Source: Roseimaritima sediminicola
GTDB lineage: Bacteria > Planctomycetota > Planctomycetia > Pirellulales > Pirellulaceae
Assembly: GCF_009618275.1 (NCBI RefSeq)
Contig: NZ_WIAD01000005.1
Coordinates: 62,001 to 126,000 of the forward strand
Direction: 5' to 3'
Length of the DNA: 64,000 nucleotides
Below, piece after piece: positions 55,502-64,000 of this stretch (its first letter is position 1; every line of letters begins with the position of its first letter). The notes beneath the pieces are model-generated. The model was not told where the DNA came from. It worked only from the letters and a program-made list of their open reading frames with translations, and made no database searches. Position numbers and translations under genes: made by a program.

Positions 55502-58500
55502 ATGAAGCCAGATTCTCCCTCCCCACCGCCGTTTAACGAGGCCATGCTGGCCGATCGGTTTGCCCTGCGCCGCCAGTGGCAGCGGATCCAGGATTCGCAG
55601 TCCCAGGGGAATTCCACGGACCAGGACCAACAGCAACGCTTCGACCAGCGGCTGGAGGCCTCGCGTCAGCGGCTTGAGCAACGCCGGCGGATGCAGCCGC
55701 GGCTGGATTGTCCCGACGAGCTGCCGATTGCCGCCCATCGCGAGAAGATCGTCGAACTGCTTCGCACCCGCCAGGTGATCGTCGTCTGTGGCGAGACCGG
55801 CAGCGGCAAGAGTACGCAGTTGCCGAAGTTCTGTTTGGAAGCCGGCCTGGGCCGGGCCGCTCTGATCGGCCACACCCAGCCTCGCCGGCTGGCCGCGCGG
55901 TCCATCGCCGGGCGGTTGAGCGATGAAATGGCTTGCCCGGGGGCCGTGGGTTTCAAAATCCGCTTCGTCGACGAGACGGCCGATACGACGCTGGTCAAAT
56001 TGATGACCGACGGCGTGCTGTTGGCCGAAACCCAGTCGGATCGCTACCTCGAACGCTACGACGCGATCATCATCGACGAGGCTCACGAACGCTCGTTGAA
56101 CATCGATTTTCTGTTGGGTCTGCTGCGGCGGTTGCAGGGCAAGCGGCCGGATCTGCGGATCATCATCACCAGCGCTACGATCGACGCCGAACGTTTTGCC
56201 GCTCACTTTGCCGATGAGGACGGCCCGGCGCCGATCGTCAACGTCGAAGGCCGTGGTTACCCGGTGGAGCTGCGGTACCTGCCGTGGGAAGACGTCGTCG
56301 AAGGTGGCCGCGACGACGATGCGGACAGCCGCTCGGTGGTCCGCCGCGATTCGGATCACTACGACCTGGCGCGGCACGTCGTGGCCGGCGTCGAAGAGGT
56401 CATGCAGGCCGGCCCCGGCGATGCGTTGGTGTTCCTGCCGACCGAACGCGACATCCGCGAAGTCTCACACCGTCTGTCCGGGCACTTCAAACGCCAGGGC
56501 CGCGGCAATGTCGAACTATTGCCGCTGTACGCTCGTTTGCCACAGAAAGAACAGCAGCGGATTTTTAATCCGCAGGGCAATACGCGGCGGATCGTGCTGG
56601 CGACCAACGTGGCCGAGTCATCGCTGACCGTGCCGCGAATCCACTACGTCGTCGACGCCGGCACGGCGCGAATCAGCCGCTACAGCTCGCGCAGCAAAGT
56701 CCAACGCCTGCCGATCGAAGCGATCAGCCAGGCCAGCGCCAACCAGCGGGCCGGCCGTTGTGGCCGAATCGGACCGGGCGTGTGCGTGCGGTTGTACAGC
56801 GAGGAAGATTTCGCTTCGCGGCCCGCGTTCACCACGCCGGAAATCCGCCGCACCAATCTGGCCTCGGTCATCCTGCAAACCAAGACGCTGCGGCTGGGCG
56901 CGATCGACGAGTTTCCGTTTCTCGACCCGCCGCGGCCCGAATCGGTTCGCGAAGGCCTCAAAACGCTGCACGAAATCGGGGCCCTGGACGATGACCAGCG
57001 GTTGACGACGATCGGCCGGCAGCTGGGACGCATGCCGGTGGATCCGCGTGTCGGGCGGATGCTGTTGGCCGCCGAGGAGAACGGCGTGCTGCCCGAGGTG
57101 TTGGTGATCGCCGCGGCTATCGAAGTGCAGGACCCTCGCGAACGGCCGCCGGATAAACAGCAAGCCGCCGACGAGGCGCACGAGATCTTCCGCGACGCCG
57201 ATAGCGACTTCATCGGTTACCTGCGGATCTGGGACTTTTATCATCGCCAGCAGAAAGAGCTGTCGCGCAGCCGGCTGCAGAAGGCCTGCCGCAGCCGATT
57301 CCTGTCGCCGATGCGGATGCGGGAATGGACCGACGTGTATCGCCAGCTGCGAAGCCTGGTCGGCGAGCTGCCGGCGGGTGGCAAACGAACGGGCGGCAAG
57401 CGAATGGGCGGCCGGTCGGCGGGTCGGTCGCGCGGCCGAGCACGTATCGAACCGCCGCGGTTATTGCCCTCGCAAGCGGCCGACGAAGACCTGGTGCCCC
57501 AGGATCGCTACGACGCCATCCACCGCTCGCTGCTGACCGGATTGTTGTCGGGCGTGGCGATGCTGACCGACAAGAACCGCTACGCCGGCGCGGGCGGGTT
57601 ACAGTTGAGCCTCTGGCCGGGTTCGGGTGTGTTCGCCAAACCGCCCAAGTGGATCGTGGCCGCGGAGCTGGTGGAAACGTCGCGAACCTACGCCCGCACC
57701 GTCGCCCGCATCCAGCCCCAGTGGCTGGAGGATTTGGCCGAGCATCTGGTCCGCCGCAGTTACAGCGATCCGCACTGGAGCAAGAAGCAGGGCGGGGCGT
57801 TCTGTTACGAGCGCGTGAACCTGTTCGGGTTGCCGATCGTGCTTCGCCGCCGCGTGCCGCTGGCACCGGTCGACCCGACCACCGCTCGCGAACTGTTGAT
57901 CGAACAGGGCTTGGTGGAACGCCAGTTGCCCACTCGCGCCAAGTTCGTCACGCACAATCGCCGCCTGCGCGATCTTATCGAGGCGTTGGCGGCCAAATCG
58001 CGGCAGCGCCAGTTCGTGGTCGATCCGTTGACGATCCTGCATTTCTATCACGCCCGGCTGCCGGTCGAAGTCGTCGACCGCACGAGCCTGGAACGTTTGG
58101 ACCGCCAGTGGGATGTTCCCGACTGGAGTAAACAGCTGCGGCAGGCCGAGGACCTGGATCGTTGGCTGGACGAGCCGCCGGCGATCGAGGCCAACGAGTC
58201 CGAACTGTACATGCACCCCGGGGACCTGTTGCCCGAGGCGGCCGGCGGGATTCAAAGCCAGCAGTTTCCCGATGTGCTGGACGTGGGCGGATCGCAGTTG
58301 CCCGTCGATTACCACTACGAACCGGGCTCGCCGCGCGACGGGCTGTCGGTCACCGTACCGAAGGCCGCCCTGACCCAGGTCTCGGACCACCGCCTGGGCT
58401 GGCTGGTGCCGGGACTGCTGGAAGCCAAGCTCGTCGCGATGATCAAGTCGCTGCCCAAACGGATTCGCCGCAACCTGGTGCCGGCCGCCGACGTGGCTCG

Positions 58501-59638
58501 CGCCGTCTGTGACGAGCTGGCCGCAGACTACGGACGCGTGCCCTTCATGCCGGCGGTTTGCCAGAGCCTCTCGCGGCGGGCGGAGATGGAAATTCGCCCC
58601 GAAGATTTTTCGGAAGACAAACTGCCCGAACATTTTCAGATGCGCGTCAACGTCGTGGACGACCAAGGCCAAACGCTGGCCAGCGGTCGCAGCGTCAGCG
58701 GGGTGATGCAGGAGTTGGGCATTCAAGACTCGGCCGCCGGAGAAGCCGCGGGCGGCAAGCCAGTGGCCACGGCATCCGAACGCGAAGGGATGACGACGTT
58801 CGATCTGGAGCGCATCGAAGCCGAGGTGGTGACCGAGCGCGGTGGCGTGCGCGTGGCTCAGTATCCGGCGTTGGTCGACGATGGCGATTCGGTTTCGCTG
58901 CGATTGTTCGCCGACGCGGCCACGGCCGCCTGGGTGCACGAGGGCGGGCTGACGCGTCTGTTCGCGATCACCGAACGCAAAGAGCTGCGTTCGCAGGTGC
59001 GTTGGTTGCCCGGCGGGGATCAAGCTCGCATGTTGTTGGCTCGCGTGCTGCCGGCGGACCAGTTCGAAGCGTCGCTGATGGATTTAATTGCCCGGATCGC
59101 TTTTGTGGACGACCAGTCGCCGGTGCGCACGCGGGAGGAGTTCGAACAGCGTCGCCAGCAGCGTGGCCAGCGGATCGCGGTGGCGACGCAGAGCGTTGCC
59201 AAGTGGTTGCCGGCTTGGGCCGACGCCTTCCAGCAAGCGCGCAGCGGGTGGGAGTCGCTGGGCGGCAGCCGTCACGGGTGGGTGCGCGAAGACATCGATC
59301 ATCAAGTCCAGTGGCTGACCCGGTCGGGATTCTTGACCGTTACGCCGTGGCGCTGGCTGCAGCATTACCCGCGGTACTTTGAAGCGATCGCCTACCGGAT
59401 CGACAAGCTGCGATCCGGCGGCGAAGCTCGCGATCGCGATGCCACCGACCAGCTGTGGCGGCTGGCCACACGGCTGGACGAGCAGCGTGAGGGCCAGGCC
59501 GACGGTCAGCGGTCAGCGGCCATCCAGACGCTCGACTGGATGCTGCAAGAGTTGCGGGTCAGCTTGTTTGCCCAGCCCCTGGGCACGGCCGAAAAGGTTT
59601 CCGTGCCCAGGATCGAAAAGTTGATGGCGAAGCTGTAG
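55502..59638 (+). CDS. hrpA: DEAH-box ATP-dependent RNA helicase HrpA
   Basis: 1,378 residues, close to E. coli HrpA (about 1,300). The Walker A motif GETGSGKSTQ is near residue 97, DEAH in IIDEAHERSLN near 193, SAT in ITSATIDAERF, and QRAGRCGRIGPGVCVRLY is motif VI. The helicase-associated domain follows, and the C-terminal half is the DUF3418-type region of HrpA (FCYERVNLFGLPIVLRRRVP, and near the end YFEAIAYRIDKLR). Residues 640-655 carry a Gly/Arg/Lys insertion (GGKRTGGKRMGGRSAGRSRG). HrpA-type helicases act in ribosome and mRNA metabolism. There is no clear ribosome site; a small palindrome precedes the ATG. It converges with the next gene only three bases away. Confidence 0.95.
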   Translation: MKPDSPSPPPFNEAMLADRFALRRQWQRIQDSQSQGNSTDQDQQQRFDQRLEASRQRLEQRRRMQPRLDCPDELPIAAHREKIVELLRTRQVIVVCGETGSGKSTQLPKFCLEAGLGRAALIGHTQPRRLAARSIAGRLSDEMACPGAVGFKIRFVDETADTTLVKLMTDGVLLAETQSDRYLERYDAIIIDEAHERSLNIDFLLGLLRRLQGKRPDLRIIITSATIDAERFAAHFADEDGPAPIVNVEGRGYPVELRYLPWEDVVEGGRDDDADSRSVVRRDSDHYDLARHVVAGVEEVMQAGPGDALVFLPTERDIREVSHRLSGHFKRQGRGNVELLPLYARLPQKEQQRIFNPQGNTRRIVLATNVAESSLTVPRIHYVVDAGTARISRYSSRSKVQRLPIEAISQASANQRAGRCGRIGPGVCVRLYSEEDFASRPAFTTPEIRRTNLASVILQTKTLRLGAIDEFPFLDPPRPESVREGLKTLHEIGALDDDQRLTTIGRQLGRMPVDPRVGRMLLAAEENGVLPEVLVIAAAIEVQDPRERPPDKQQAADEAHEIFRDADSDFIGYLRIWDFYHRQQKELSRSRLQKACRSRFLSPMRMREWTDVYRQLRSLVGELPAGGKRTGGKRMGGRSAGRSRGRARIEPPRLLPSQAADEDLVPQDRYDAIHRSLLTGLLSGVAMLTDKNRYAGAGGLQLSLWPGSGVFAKPPKWIVAAELVETSRTYARTVARIQPQWLEDLAEHLVRRSYSDPHWSKKQGGAFCYERVNLFGLPIVLRRRVPLAPVDPTTARELLIEQGLVERQLPTRAKFVTHNRRLRDLIEALAAKSRQRQFVVDPLTILHFYHARLPVEVVDRTSLERLDRQWDVPDWSKQLRQAEDLDRWLDEPPAIEANESELYMHPGDLLPEAAGGIQSQQFPDVLDVGGSQLPVDYHYEPGSPRDGLSVTVPKAALTQVSDHRLGWLVPGLLEAKLVAMIKSLPKRIRRNLVPAADVARAVCDELAADYGRVPFMPAVCQSLSRRAEMEIRPEDFSEDKLPEHFQMRVNVVDDQGQTLASGRSVSGVMQELGIQDSAAGEAAGGKPVATASEREGMTTFDLERIEAEVVTERGGVRVAQYPALVDDGDSVSLRLFADAATAAWVHEGGLTRLFAITERKELRSQVRWLPGGDQARMLLARVLPADQFEASLMDLIARIAFVDDQSPVRTREEFEQRRQQRGQRIAVATQSVAKWLPAWADAFQQARSGWESLGGSRHGWVREDIDHQVQWLTRSGFLTVTPWRWLQHYPRYFEAIAYRIDKLRSGGEARDRDATDQLWRLATRLDEQREGQADGQRSAAIQTLDWMLQELRVSLFAQPLGTAEKVSVPRIEKLMAKL

Positions 59639-59641
59639 TTT

Positions 59642-61270
59642 TTAAAAATCTATGATTTTCCCGTCGTCGCGGGTGAACAGGGCTTTCAGCTTTTCTTTGT
59701 CCTCACGAGGGATCGTGAGGACCGCCCCGTCGCCGCGCGCGGCTTGGAACCCGTCGGCACGCCGCTGGGAAAGGTTGGCCGCCGGGTTTTCCATATCGAT
59801 CTGCACGTCGGCGGGTTTGGTCCACGGCACGGCGGCCGCTTCGGAGGCTTCGACAATCATCAGCGTGTTGCTCAGCCCATCGGTGATATCTCGGAAGTGT
59901 AGCGGTTCTCCAGCGGGAAACATGGTTCGCTCGCCGACCGGGACCTGGTACACGGTCTGTCCCGCCGGCAGGTTCAGTCGCGGATGAGCGTAGATATCGG
60001 GCATCTGTTCGAGCAGTGCCAGGTTGTGTTCGCTGTCCCACGGTTCATCCAGATGAAACTGTTCGTACAGAGCGTGCTGTTCAATGAAAGGCAGGATCTT
60101 GACTCGCCAGCTGAGCAGCGGCGTGCCATCTTCGGCGGTGATAGGCGACGGCAGCCGTGCATAGGCATCGTGATGGTTATGCATCGCCAGAGCCAAGTTT
60201 TTCAGGTCGTTGGCGACGACCACCCTGCGAGCCGCGGTGCGGGCGGCCTGAACGGCCGGCAACAGCACCCCGATCAGGACGCCGGACGAAGCCATCTTGC
60301 CACCGGCACGCAACGTAACGCGATTGCCGGTCCGCTGGGGCCGCAGGGCGTCGCTGAACTGTTGCGAGATGCGGGCATAGTACTTCAGCGTGGCCAGTTG
60401 AATCGGGTCTTCGGGATCCACGTCACGACCCATCTGCCGACGAAACTCATCGCGGCCAAAGTCCAAGGCGCCATTGAGGGCGGCTTCCAAATTGCTGGCC
60501 GCCGCTTCGTCGGTGCACAGCGCCACGGCCATGACCTGCATATCCAGCAGTCCGCGGGGTTGAACGTTGACGACCAACGCATCGGTCCACTCGGCAAAGT
60601 CGGTCAGGTCTCGCAGCGCGGGCGGCATTTGGTCGGCGTCCTGCTTCAGCATTCCCGTGATCATCGGCCGCACCGGCTCCATCACGCTGACGACCGTGAC
60701 GCCGCCTTGGTTGGGGACTCGCGTGACCAGCTTGGACAGTTGCCCCTGGGTTTCGGCGGCGGTCAGCACATCTTCCAGGTAGCCGCCGGTAGCCAGGATC
60801 CAAGTGCGGCCATCGCGGCGGTGCAGGACCGTCCCCGGAGGGCCTTCGAGAGGATACACCTCGCGGTCGTCCATCTGCAGCGGCTCGGTGTCCAGCAGCA
60901 ACCGCGGGTTCAAATCGCTGATCGCGTAGTCCTGTGTGAACTGGATGATCACCGCGGCGGGCGGTCCGTTGGGGCCGGGAAGGCCGGCGACGAAAGTCAC
61001 TTGTTCGATGTGCAGCGGGTCGACACCCGTTTCCGCAATCGCTTGCGCCTGGATGATCTCCACCGGCATCATCCGCAGCTCTGGCGCGGTCATGATGGCC
61101 CGAGGCGAAACAAAGCCGGCGACGGCGGCATCGGGCGGTATGAAGGCGCCGGAGAACGCGGTTCGCTGGGCCGCCGGCCGGTCCGCCGCGTTGTCTTGAG
61201 CAAGTGCCGTCGTCAGGTTCAGGGCCAGCAGGCAGAGGCCTGCGCACAGCCGGATTGGGATCCACCGCAT
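59642..61270 (-). CDS. DUF1559-domain secreted protein
   Basis: 542 residues from the ATG at 61270, with GAGGA six bases upstream; the frame extends to 61303. The signal peptide is LCAGLCLLALNLTTALAQ. Residues 35-310 are a beta-rich domain of unknown type. From about 325 a DUF1559 pattern appears: GVLIGVLLPAVQAARTAARR, then NDLKNLALAMHNHHDAYARL and LLSWRVKILPFIEQHALYEQ, and later DGLSNTLMIVEA. In typical DUF1559 proteins this pilin-like helix is at the N-terminus behind a prepilin signal; here it is internal. Function is unknown, but it is a planctomycete hallmark. It lies just downstream of a prepilin-like gene on the same strand. Confidence 0.88.
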   Translation of the reverse strand: MRWIPIRLCAGLCLLALNLTTALAQDNAADRPAAQRTAFSGAFIPPDAAVAGFVSPRAIMTAPELRMMPVEIIQAQAIAETGVDPLHIEQVTFVAGLPGPNGPPAAVIIQFTQDYAISDLNPRLLLDTEPLQMDDREVYPLEGPPGTVLHRRDGRTWILATGGYLEDVLTAAETQGQLSKLVTRVPNQGGVTVVSVMEPVRPMITGMLKQDADQMPPALRDLTDFAEWTDALVVNVQPRGLLDMQVMAVALCTDEAAASNLEAALNGALDFGRDEFRRQMGRDVDPEDPIQLATLKYYARISQQFSDALRPQRTGNRVTLRAGGKMASSGVLIGVLLPAVQAARTAARRVVVANDLKNLALAMHNHHDAYARLPSPITAEDGTPLLSWRVKILPFIEQHALYEQFHLDEPWDSEHNLALLEQMPDIYAHPRLNLPAGQTVYQVPVGERTMFPAGEPLHFRDITDGLSNTLMIVEASEAAAVPWTKPADVQIDMENPAANLSQRRADGFQAARGDGAVLTIPREDKEKLKALFTRDDGKIIDF

Positions 61271-61354
61271 CGATCGTCCTCGGAAAGGAGGGAGCAAAGA
61301 CAAAGCGGTAGTGTAACGCGCTGGCGGCGGGGCAGGTGAACCTGGGGGGCGTTG

Positions 61355-61693
61355 CTACCGCACGTGGAATCCACCGGTTGCGGGATCGAAGACGTACCGC
61401 GATTGCAGCTGGCGAAAGCGAGCTTGTTCGCGGGGCGTCCGGGTGGCGATGTAGCCGGCGTCGCGCAGGGTTTCGAGGCCCGCCACCGCCGCGCCATGCT
61501 GCGCGCGGTAGGCGTGCGCCAAACTGTTCAGGGTTGCCAATTCCTGCAGAGACATCCTGTCCATCGCGGTGTCGCCGTGGTGCGACATCGGCGCGACGGT
61601 AAGGACTGTCGCGGCGGCAACGACCACAAGAATCACGACGGCTGCGACGGTTTCCAGCAGCGAGAACCCCTGGCGAGATTCACGTCTTGGCAT
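61355..61693 (-). CDS. Prepilin-like (pseudopilin) protein
   Basis: 112 residues with GGAG seven bases before the ATG. MPRRESRQGFSLLETVAAVV is a type III (prepilin) signal: a basic leader, Gly9 before the cleavage site, Phe10 and Glu14 (mature +5), then a hydrophobic helix (AAVVILVVVAAATVLTVAP). The short C-terminal domain contains RYVFDPATGGFHVR. Such proteins are cleaved by prepilin peptidase and assembled in type II secretion or type IV pilus-like fibres. No other assembly gene is close, so its system is not defined. Confidence 0.85.
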   Translation of the reverse strand: MPRRESRQGFSLLETVAAVVILVVVAAATVLTVAPMSHHGDTAMDRMSLQELATLNSLAHAYRAQHGAAVAGLETLRDAGYIATRTPREQARFRQLQSRYVFDPATGGFHVR

Positions 61694-61803
61694 CTATCGG
61701 CTCCGGAAAAGTCAATCAGAATCGAATCGAAAAGGCTTCAGGACGAGGGGGTCTGGAGGAAACATAGCTCGTAAACCGCCGGCGTGCCCAGATTTTTTTT
61801 AAC

Positions 61804-61883
61804 AGTGGCATAGGCTTCTAGCCTGTGAGCAGTGGCATAGGCTTCTAGCCTGTGAGCCGTGGCATAGGCTTCGGTGCCTGGGA
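61804..61883. repeat. 27-bp repeat, two perfect copies and one diverged
   Basis: AGTGGCATAGGCTTCTAGCC... in 27-base units at 61804-61830 and 61831-61857, and a diverged third to 61883. It is the second module of the 69-bp array at 1731 and occurs singly at 13881. The gap 61694-61955 holds otherwise only the prepilin leader. Confidence 0.93.
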
Positions 61884-61945
61884 TGGTAGGGGCACGCGCG
61901 ATGGGTGTTGGGTCCGTCGGTGCCGCGGCCGGATCGATCGGGATG

Positions 61946-61976
61946 AGGCCCGAGGCTAGCGCCTACGGCTCACGGG
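61946..61976. repeat. Dispersed module overlapping the modB stop codon
   Basis: GCCCGAGGCTAGCGCCTACG plus GCTCACGGGCCC is a palindromic module (minus-strand CGTGAGCCGTAGGCGCTAGC). It encodes the last residues VSRRR of ModB and its TAG. A similar module is near 22561 and, in part, at the modA start. Confidence 0.65.
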
Positions 61977-62831
61977 CCCGGCCGGTCGGTGCAATAGCCG
62001 CAGTACGATCAGCACCAGCACGGCCAGCGACACCATCAGCAGCGACACGGCGACCGCGGCGTCCAGGTGCCCGACGCTCAATTCCAAAAACACGCTGGTC
62101 GAAAGCACTTCGGTGCGCATCCGCGTCGCGCCGGCAAACACCAGGATCGGACCGAACTCACCCATCGCACGCGCCCAGGCGATCGTCAGCGCAGCGACCA
62201 GGCCACGCGAAGCCTGCGGTAGGGCGATCATCAGAAAGGCTTGGCCTCGGGTGCAACCGAGTGTTCGCGCGACGTCTTCACAGCGAGGATCGATCTGGTC
62301 GAAGGTGACCCGCATCGTGCGCGTGGCAAACCCGCAGGCCACCACGAACTGGGCCAGCACGATCGCCGGCCAGCGATACGTGACCTCCAAGCCCAGCCGC
62401 TGCGCAAGCCAACTCTCCAGCTGCCAAGAACCCAGCGACGTGTGAAACAGGATCAACAGACTCAAACCCACCACCAGCGGCGGCAGCACCAGCGGTACGT
62501 CGACCAGGGTGTCCAGCAAGCGGTGGCCGGGAAAGCGAAACCGCGACAACAGATAGGCCAGCGGCGTCGCGACGATGACCGACAGGATGGCCGCCGCCGA
62601 ACAGGTCAGCAGGGTCAGCCGCAGCGAAGCCCGGATCTCCGGTCGCTCGAGCGCGACGCGAAAATCCGCCCACGAGGTGAAGGCCAGATCGGCGGCCAGC
62701 AGCAGCACGATCAGGACCACAAAACAGGAGGCGATTCCGCCCATGATGAAGAAGAACGGCAGCTGGGATCGCTGGTGCCGCTGCAATCGTTCCGGCCCGG
62801 AGGTCGTGGGCCTGAGCGTGTCGGGCGTCAT
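61956..62831 (-). CDS. modB: Molybdate-type ABC transporter permease ModB
   Basis: 291 residues. Five or six membrane helices are seen (FIMGGIASCFVVLIVLLLAA; LRLTLLTCSAAAILSVIVAT; VPLVLPPLVVGLSLLILF and others). The cytoplasmic EAA loop is EDVARTLGCTRGQAFLMIALPQ followed by FGPILVFAGATR, as in ModB/CysT-type permeases. The start overlaps the modA stop by four bases (ATGA). Molybdate or tungstate is inferred from the neighbouring binding protein. No ModC ATPase gene follows; the next gene on the strand is the prepilin. Confidence 0.9.
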   Translation of the reverse strand: MTPDTLRPTTSGPERLQRHQRSQLPFFFIMGGIASCFVVLIVLLLAADLAFTSWADFRVALERPEIRASLRLTLLTCSAAAILSVIVATPLAYLLSRFRFPGHRLLDTLVDVPLVLPPLVVGLSLLILFHTSLGSWQLESWLAQRLGLEVTYRWPAIVLAQFVVACGFATRTMRVTFDQIDPRCEDVARTLGCTRGQAFLMIALPQASRGLVAALTIAWARAMGEFGPILVFAGATRMRTEVLSTSVFLELSVGHLDAAVAVSLLMVSLAVLVLIVLRLLHRPAGPVSRRR

Positions 62832-63667
62832 GGTTTCGGCCCCTGCAGGCTTCGAACGTCGAAACCGAATTCAGCGTAGCGCCGCCGGCCTCCGTTCTCG
62901 GCAGTCAAGAAGTCGACGAATCGGCGGGCGGCGAGCTCGTGGCGGGACGTCGTCAGCACGGCGACCGAGACGTCCGAGCGGGCGCTGCTGAGTTCCGGCA
63001 GCGCGACCGCTTGCAGGTCGGGGTAGGCGTGCAGGACGGCATCGTAGACGATCCCCGCATCGGCCGACCCGACCAGTACGTCGTTGGCAACTTCGTTGAC
63101 CGTGGCCCGAAAGGCCCGGCTTGCGCGTGCTGCGCCGGACCAGCCACCGGCGCGTTCTAACGCTTGCCGCGTCAACCGGCCGATGGCCGCCGAATCGGGG
63201 TTCGCCAACACCAGGGTGACGTCGCTGCGCAGCAGGTCATCCAGGCTGTGGATGTTCTTGGGGTTGCCGCGACGAACGGCCACCACCGCCCGCATTCGGG
63301 CCACCGGATGGCTGGCGGCGACCAGAGAATCGGCGGCGGCCAAGCGGACGTAGCTGTCGTCGGCCGGCAGGAATAGGTCGCCGGCGCGGCGGATCTGCAA
63401 AGTCGACAGCAGGGCCTGCGAGGGGCCGTAGTGGATCTCCAGATCCCGGCCGGATTGCTGGCGGTAGTCCTCCCGCAATCGCTCGATCACCGCCGCATTG
63501 CTGGCCGCACAGTACAGCACCAGCGGGTCGACGCCGCGATGTCGATCGCCGTGGGCCAACAAGCCCAGCAGGATCGCCAGGGCGGTGGCCGCGGCCAGGA
63601 TCATCAACAACGAGCGATGCAGAGGGCTCACGGCCGATTGGCGGCTCACGGCAGACGGGCGGCTCAC
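62828..63667 (-). CDS. modA: Molybdate-type periplasmic binding protein ModA
   Basis: 279 residues. A hydrophobic segment (LLMILAAATALAILLGLLA) acts as a signal or lipid-free anchor. The mature domain is a ModA-type type II binding fold: VLYCAASNAAVIERLREDY, DLFLPADDSYVRL, ANPDSAAIGRLTRQALERAG and GSADAGIVYDAVL. The first 15 residues (MSRPSAVSRQSAVSP) are encoded by a short repeat (CTGCCGTGAGCCGCC), so the true start may be the GTG at codon 14 or ATG at codon 22. It is upstream of and coupled to modB. The gene starts 13 bases after the sthA stop. Confidence 0.88.
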   Translation of the reverse strand: MSRPSAVSRQSAVSPLHRSLLMILAAATALAILLGLLAHGDRHRGVDPLVLYCAASNAAVIERLREDYRQQSGRDLEIHYGPSQALLSTLQIRRAGDLFLPADDSYVRLAAADSLVAASHPVARMRAVVAVRRGNPKNIHSLDDLLRSDVTLVLANPDSAAIGRLTRQALERAGGWSGAARASRAFRATVNEVANDVLVGSADAGIVYDAVLHAYPDLQAVALPELSSARSDVSVAVLTTSRHELAARRFVDFLTAENGGRRRYAEFGFDVRSLQGPKP

Positions 63668-63680
63668 GGCAGACGGCGCC

Positions 63681-64000
63681 TCAGAACAAGCGGTTGTATC
63701 CGTTCAGTGCGGCGACCCGGTAGGCTTCGGCCATGGTGGGATAGTTGAACGTCGTTTCCACGAAGTACTCGATGGTGTTGTGCGGCGGCGGTTGGCTCAT
63801 CACGGCCTGGCCGATATGGATGATCTCCGAAGCGTTTGCGCCAAAGCAGTGCACGCCCAGCACCTCCTTGGTCTCGCGGTGAAACAGCAGTTTCAGGATG
63901 CCGACGGTGCGTCCGGTGATCTGGGCCCGGGCCAAGCTCTTAAAATTGCTTTGGCCGACTTCGTAGGGAACGCAGGCCGCGGTCAACTCCCGTTCGGTCT
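63681..64000 (-). CDS. sthA: Soluble pyridine nucleotide transhydrogenase, C-terminal part
   Basis: Only the last 105 or so codons are in the window; the gene runs on past 64000. The visible part is the dimerisation domain of a flavoprotein disulfide reductase: [48 protein letters not shown], then [20 protein letters not shown] and ALNGYNRLF. This is the C-terminus pattern of E. coli SthA, which equilibrates NADPH and NAD+. It is followed 13 bases later by modA on the same strand. Confidence 0.93.
   Translation of the reverse strand, partial: TERELTAACVPYEVGQSNFKSLARAQITGRTVGILKLLFHRETKEVLGVHCFGANASEIIHIGQAVMSQPPPHNTIEYFVETTFNYPTMAEAYRVAALNGYNRLF

Overview
The window reads as one chromosomal segment of a high-GC member of the Planctomycetota, most like the Rhodopirellula/Pirellulaceae group. 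The signs are a giant surface protein with the LExRxLL-type N-terminus (LEDRRLLTA), a DUF1559 protein, tandem universal stress domains, a Lpg1974/OMP-like barrel, and many short palindromic repeats between genes. No rRNA, CRISPR array, phage or plasmid backbone was seen. No single accessory island stands out. The window is mostly housekeeping and envelope genes separated by repeat-rich spacers.

Layout. 1-2.5 kb: a secreted Tyr/Val/Gln-rich repeat protein, a 69-bp tandem repeat, an inverted-repeat element and a rhodanese. 2.6-4.9 kb: tRNA-Leu(CAG) with a terminator, then a leftward cluster of globin, two-TM membrane protein and tandem UspA protein. 5.0-9.5 kb: a secreted metallophosphatase translationally coupled to a TPR protein, then a second TPR protein. 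9.5-10.0 kb: a 293-bp-period duplicated repeat. 10.1-13.8 kb: a coupled pair, a NapH/NapG-like polyferredoxin and a secreted protein with a covalent-FMN motif; together they look like a split NosR/Rnf-type electron path. 14-22.4 kb: RlmKL, a ClC channel with CBS domains, a phosphate-type porin, a histidine-kinase remnant, MgtE and CsrA. 22.7-24.3 kb: a GNAT-nitrilase fusion. 24.5-40.5 kb: one 5,324-residue multidomain surface protein. 41-44.2 kb: an outer-membrane barrel, ThpR and a YheT-type hydrolase. 44.2-49.3 kb: a repeat block, GlnS, a dihaem cytochrome c lipoprotein, and TatC with a large insertion. 49.6-55.4 kb: ManA, a small lipoprotein, the cluster pseudouridine synthase - PyrK - glycosyltransferase, another repeat block with a hexanucleotide microsatellite, and a bPH2 membrane protein. 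55.5-64 kb: HrpA, a DUF1559 protein, a prepilin-like protein, ModB and ModA without a visible ModC, and the C-terminus of SthA cut by the window edge.

Functional themes: envelope and secretion (TatC, porin, barrel, giant adhesin/protease, lipoproteins, prepilin), extracytoplasmic electron transfer (polyferredoxin plus FMN protein, cytochrome c), ion transport (Cl-, Mg2+, molybdate) and RNA metabolism (RlmKL, ThpR, HrpA, pseudouridine synthase, CsrA, GlnS). The intergenic repeats are the most unusual structural layer. Several families recur in both orientations, and some supply the stop codon of the gene beside them. Most long reading frames opposite the annotated genes are GC-driven shadows and are not annotated.
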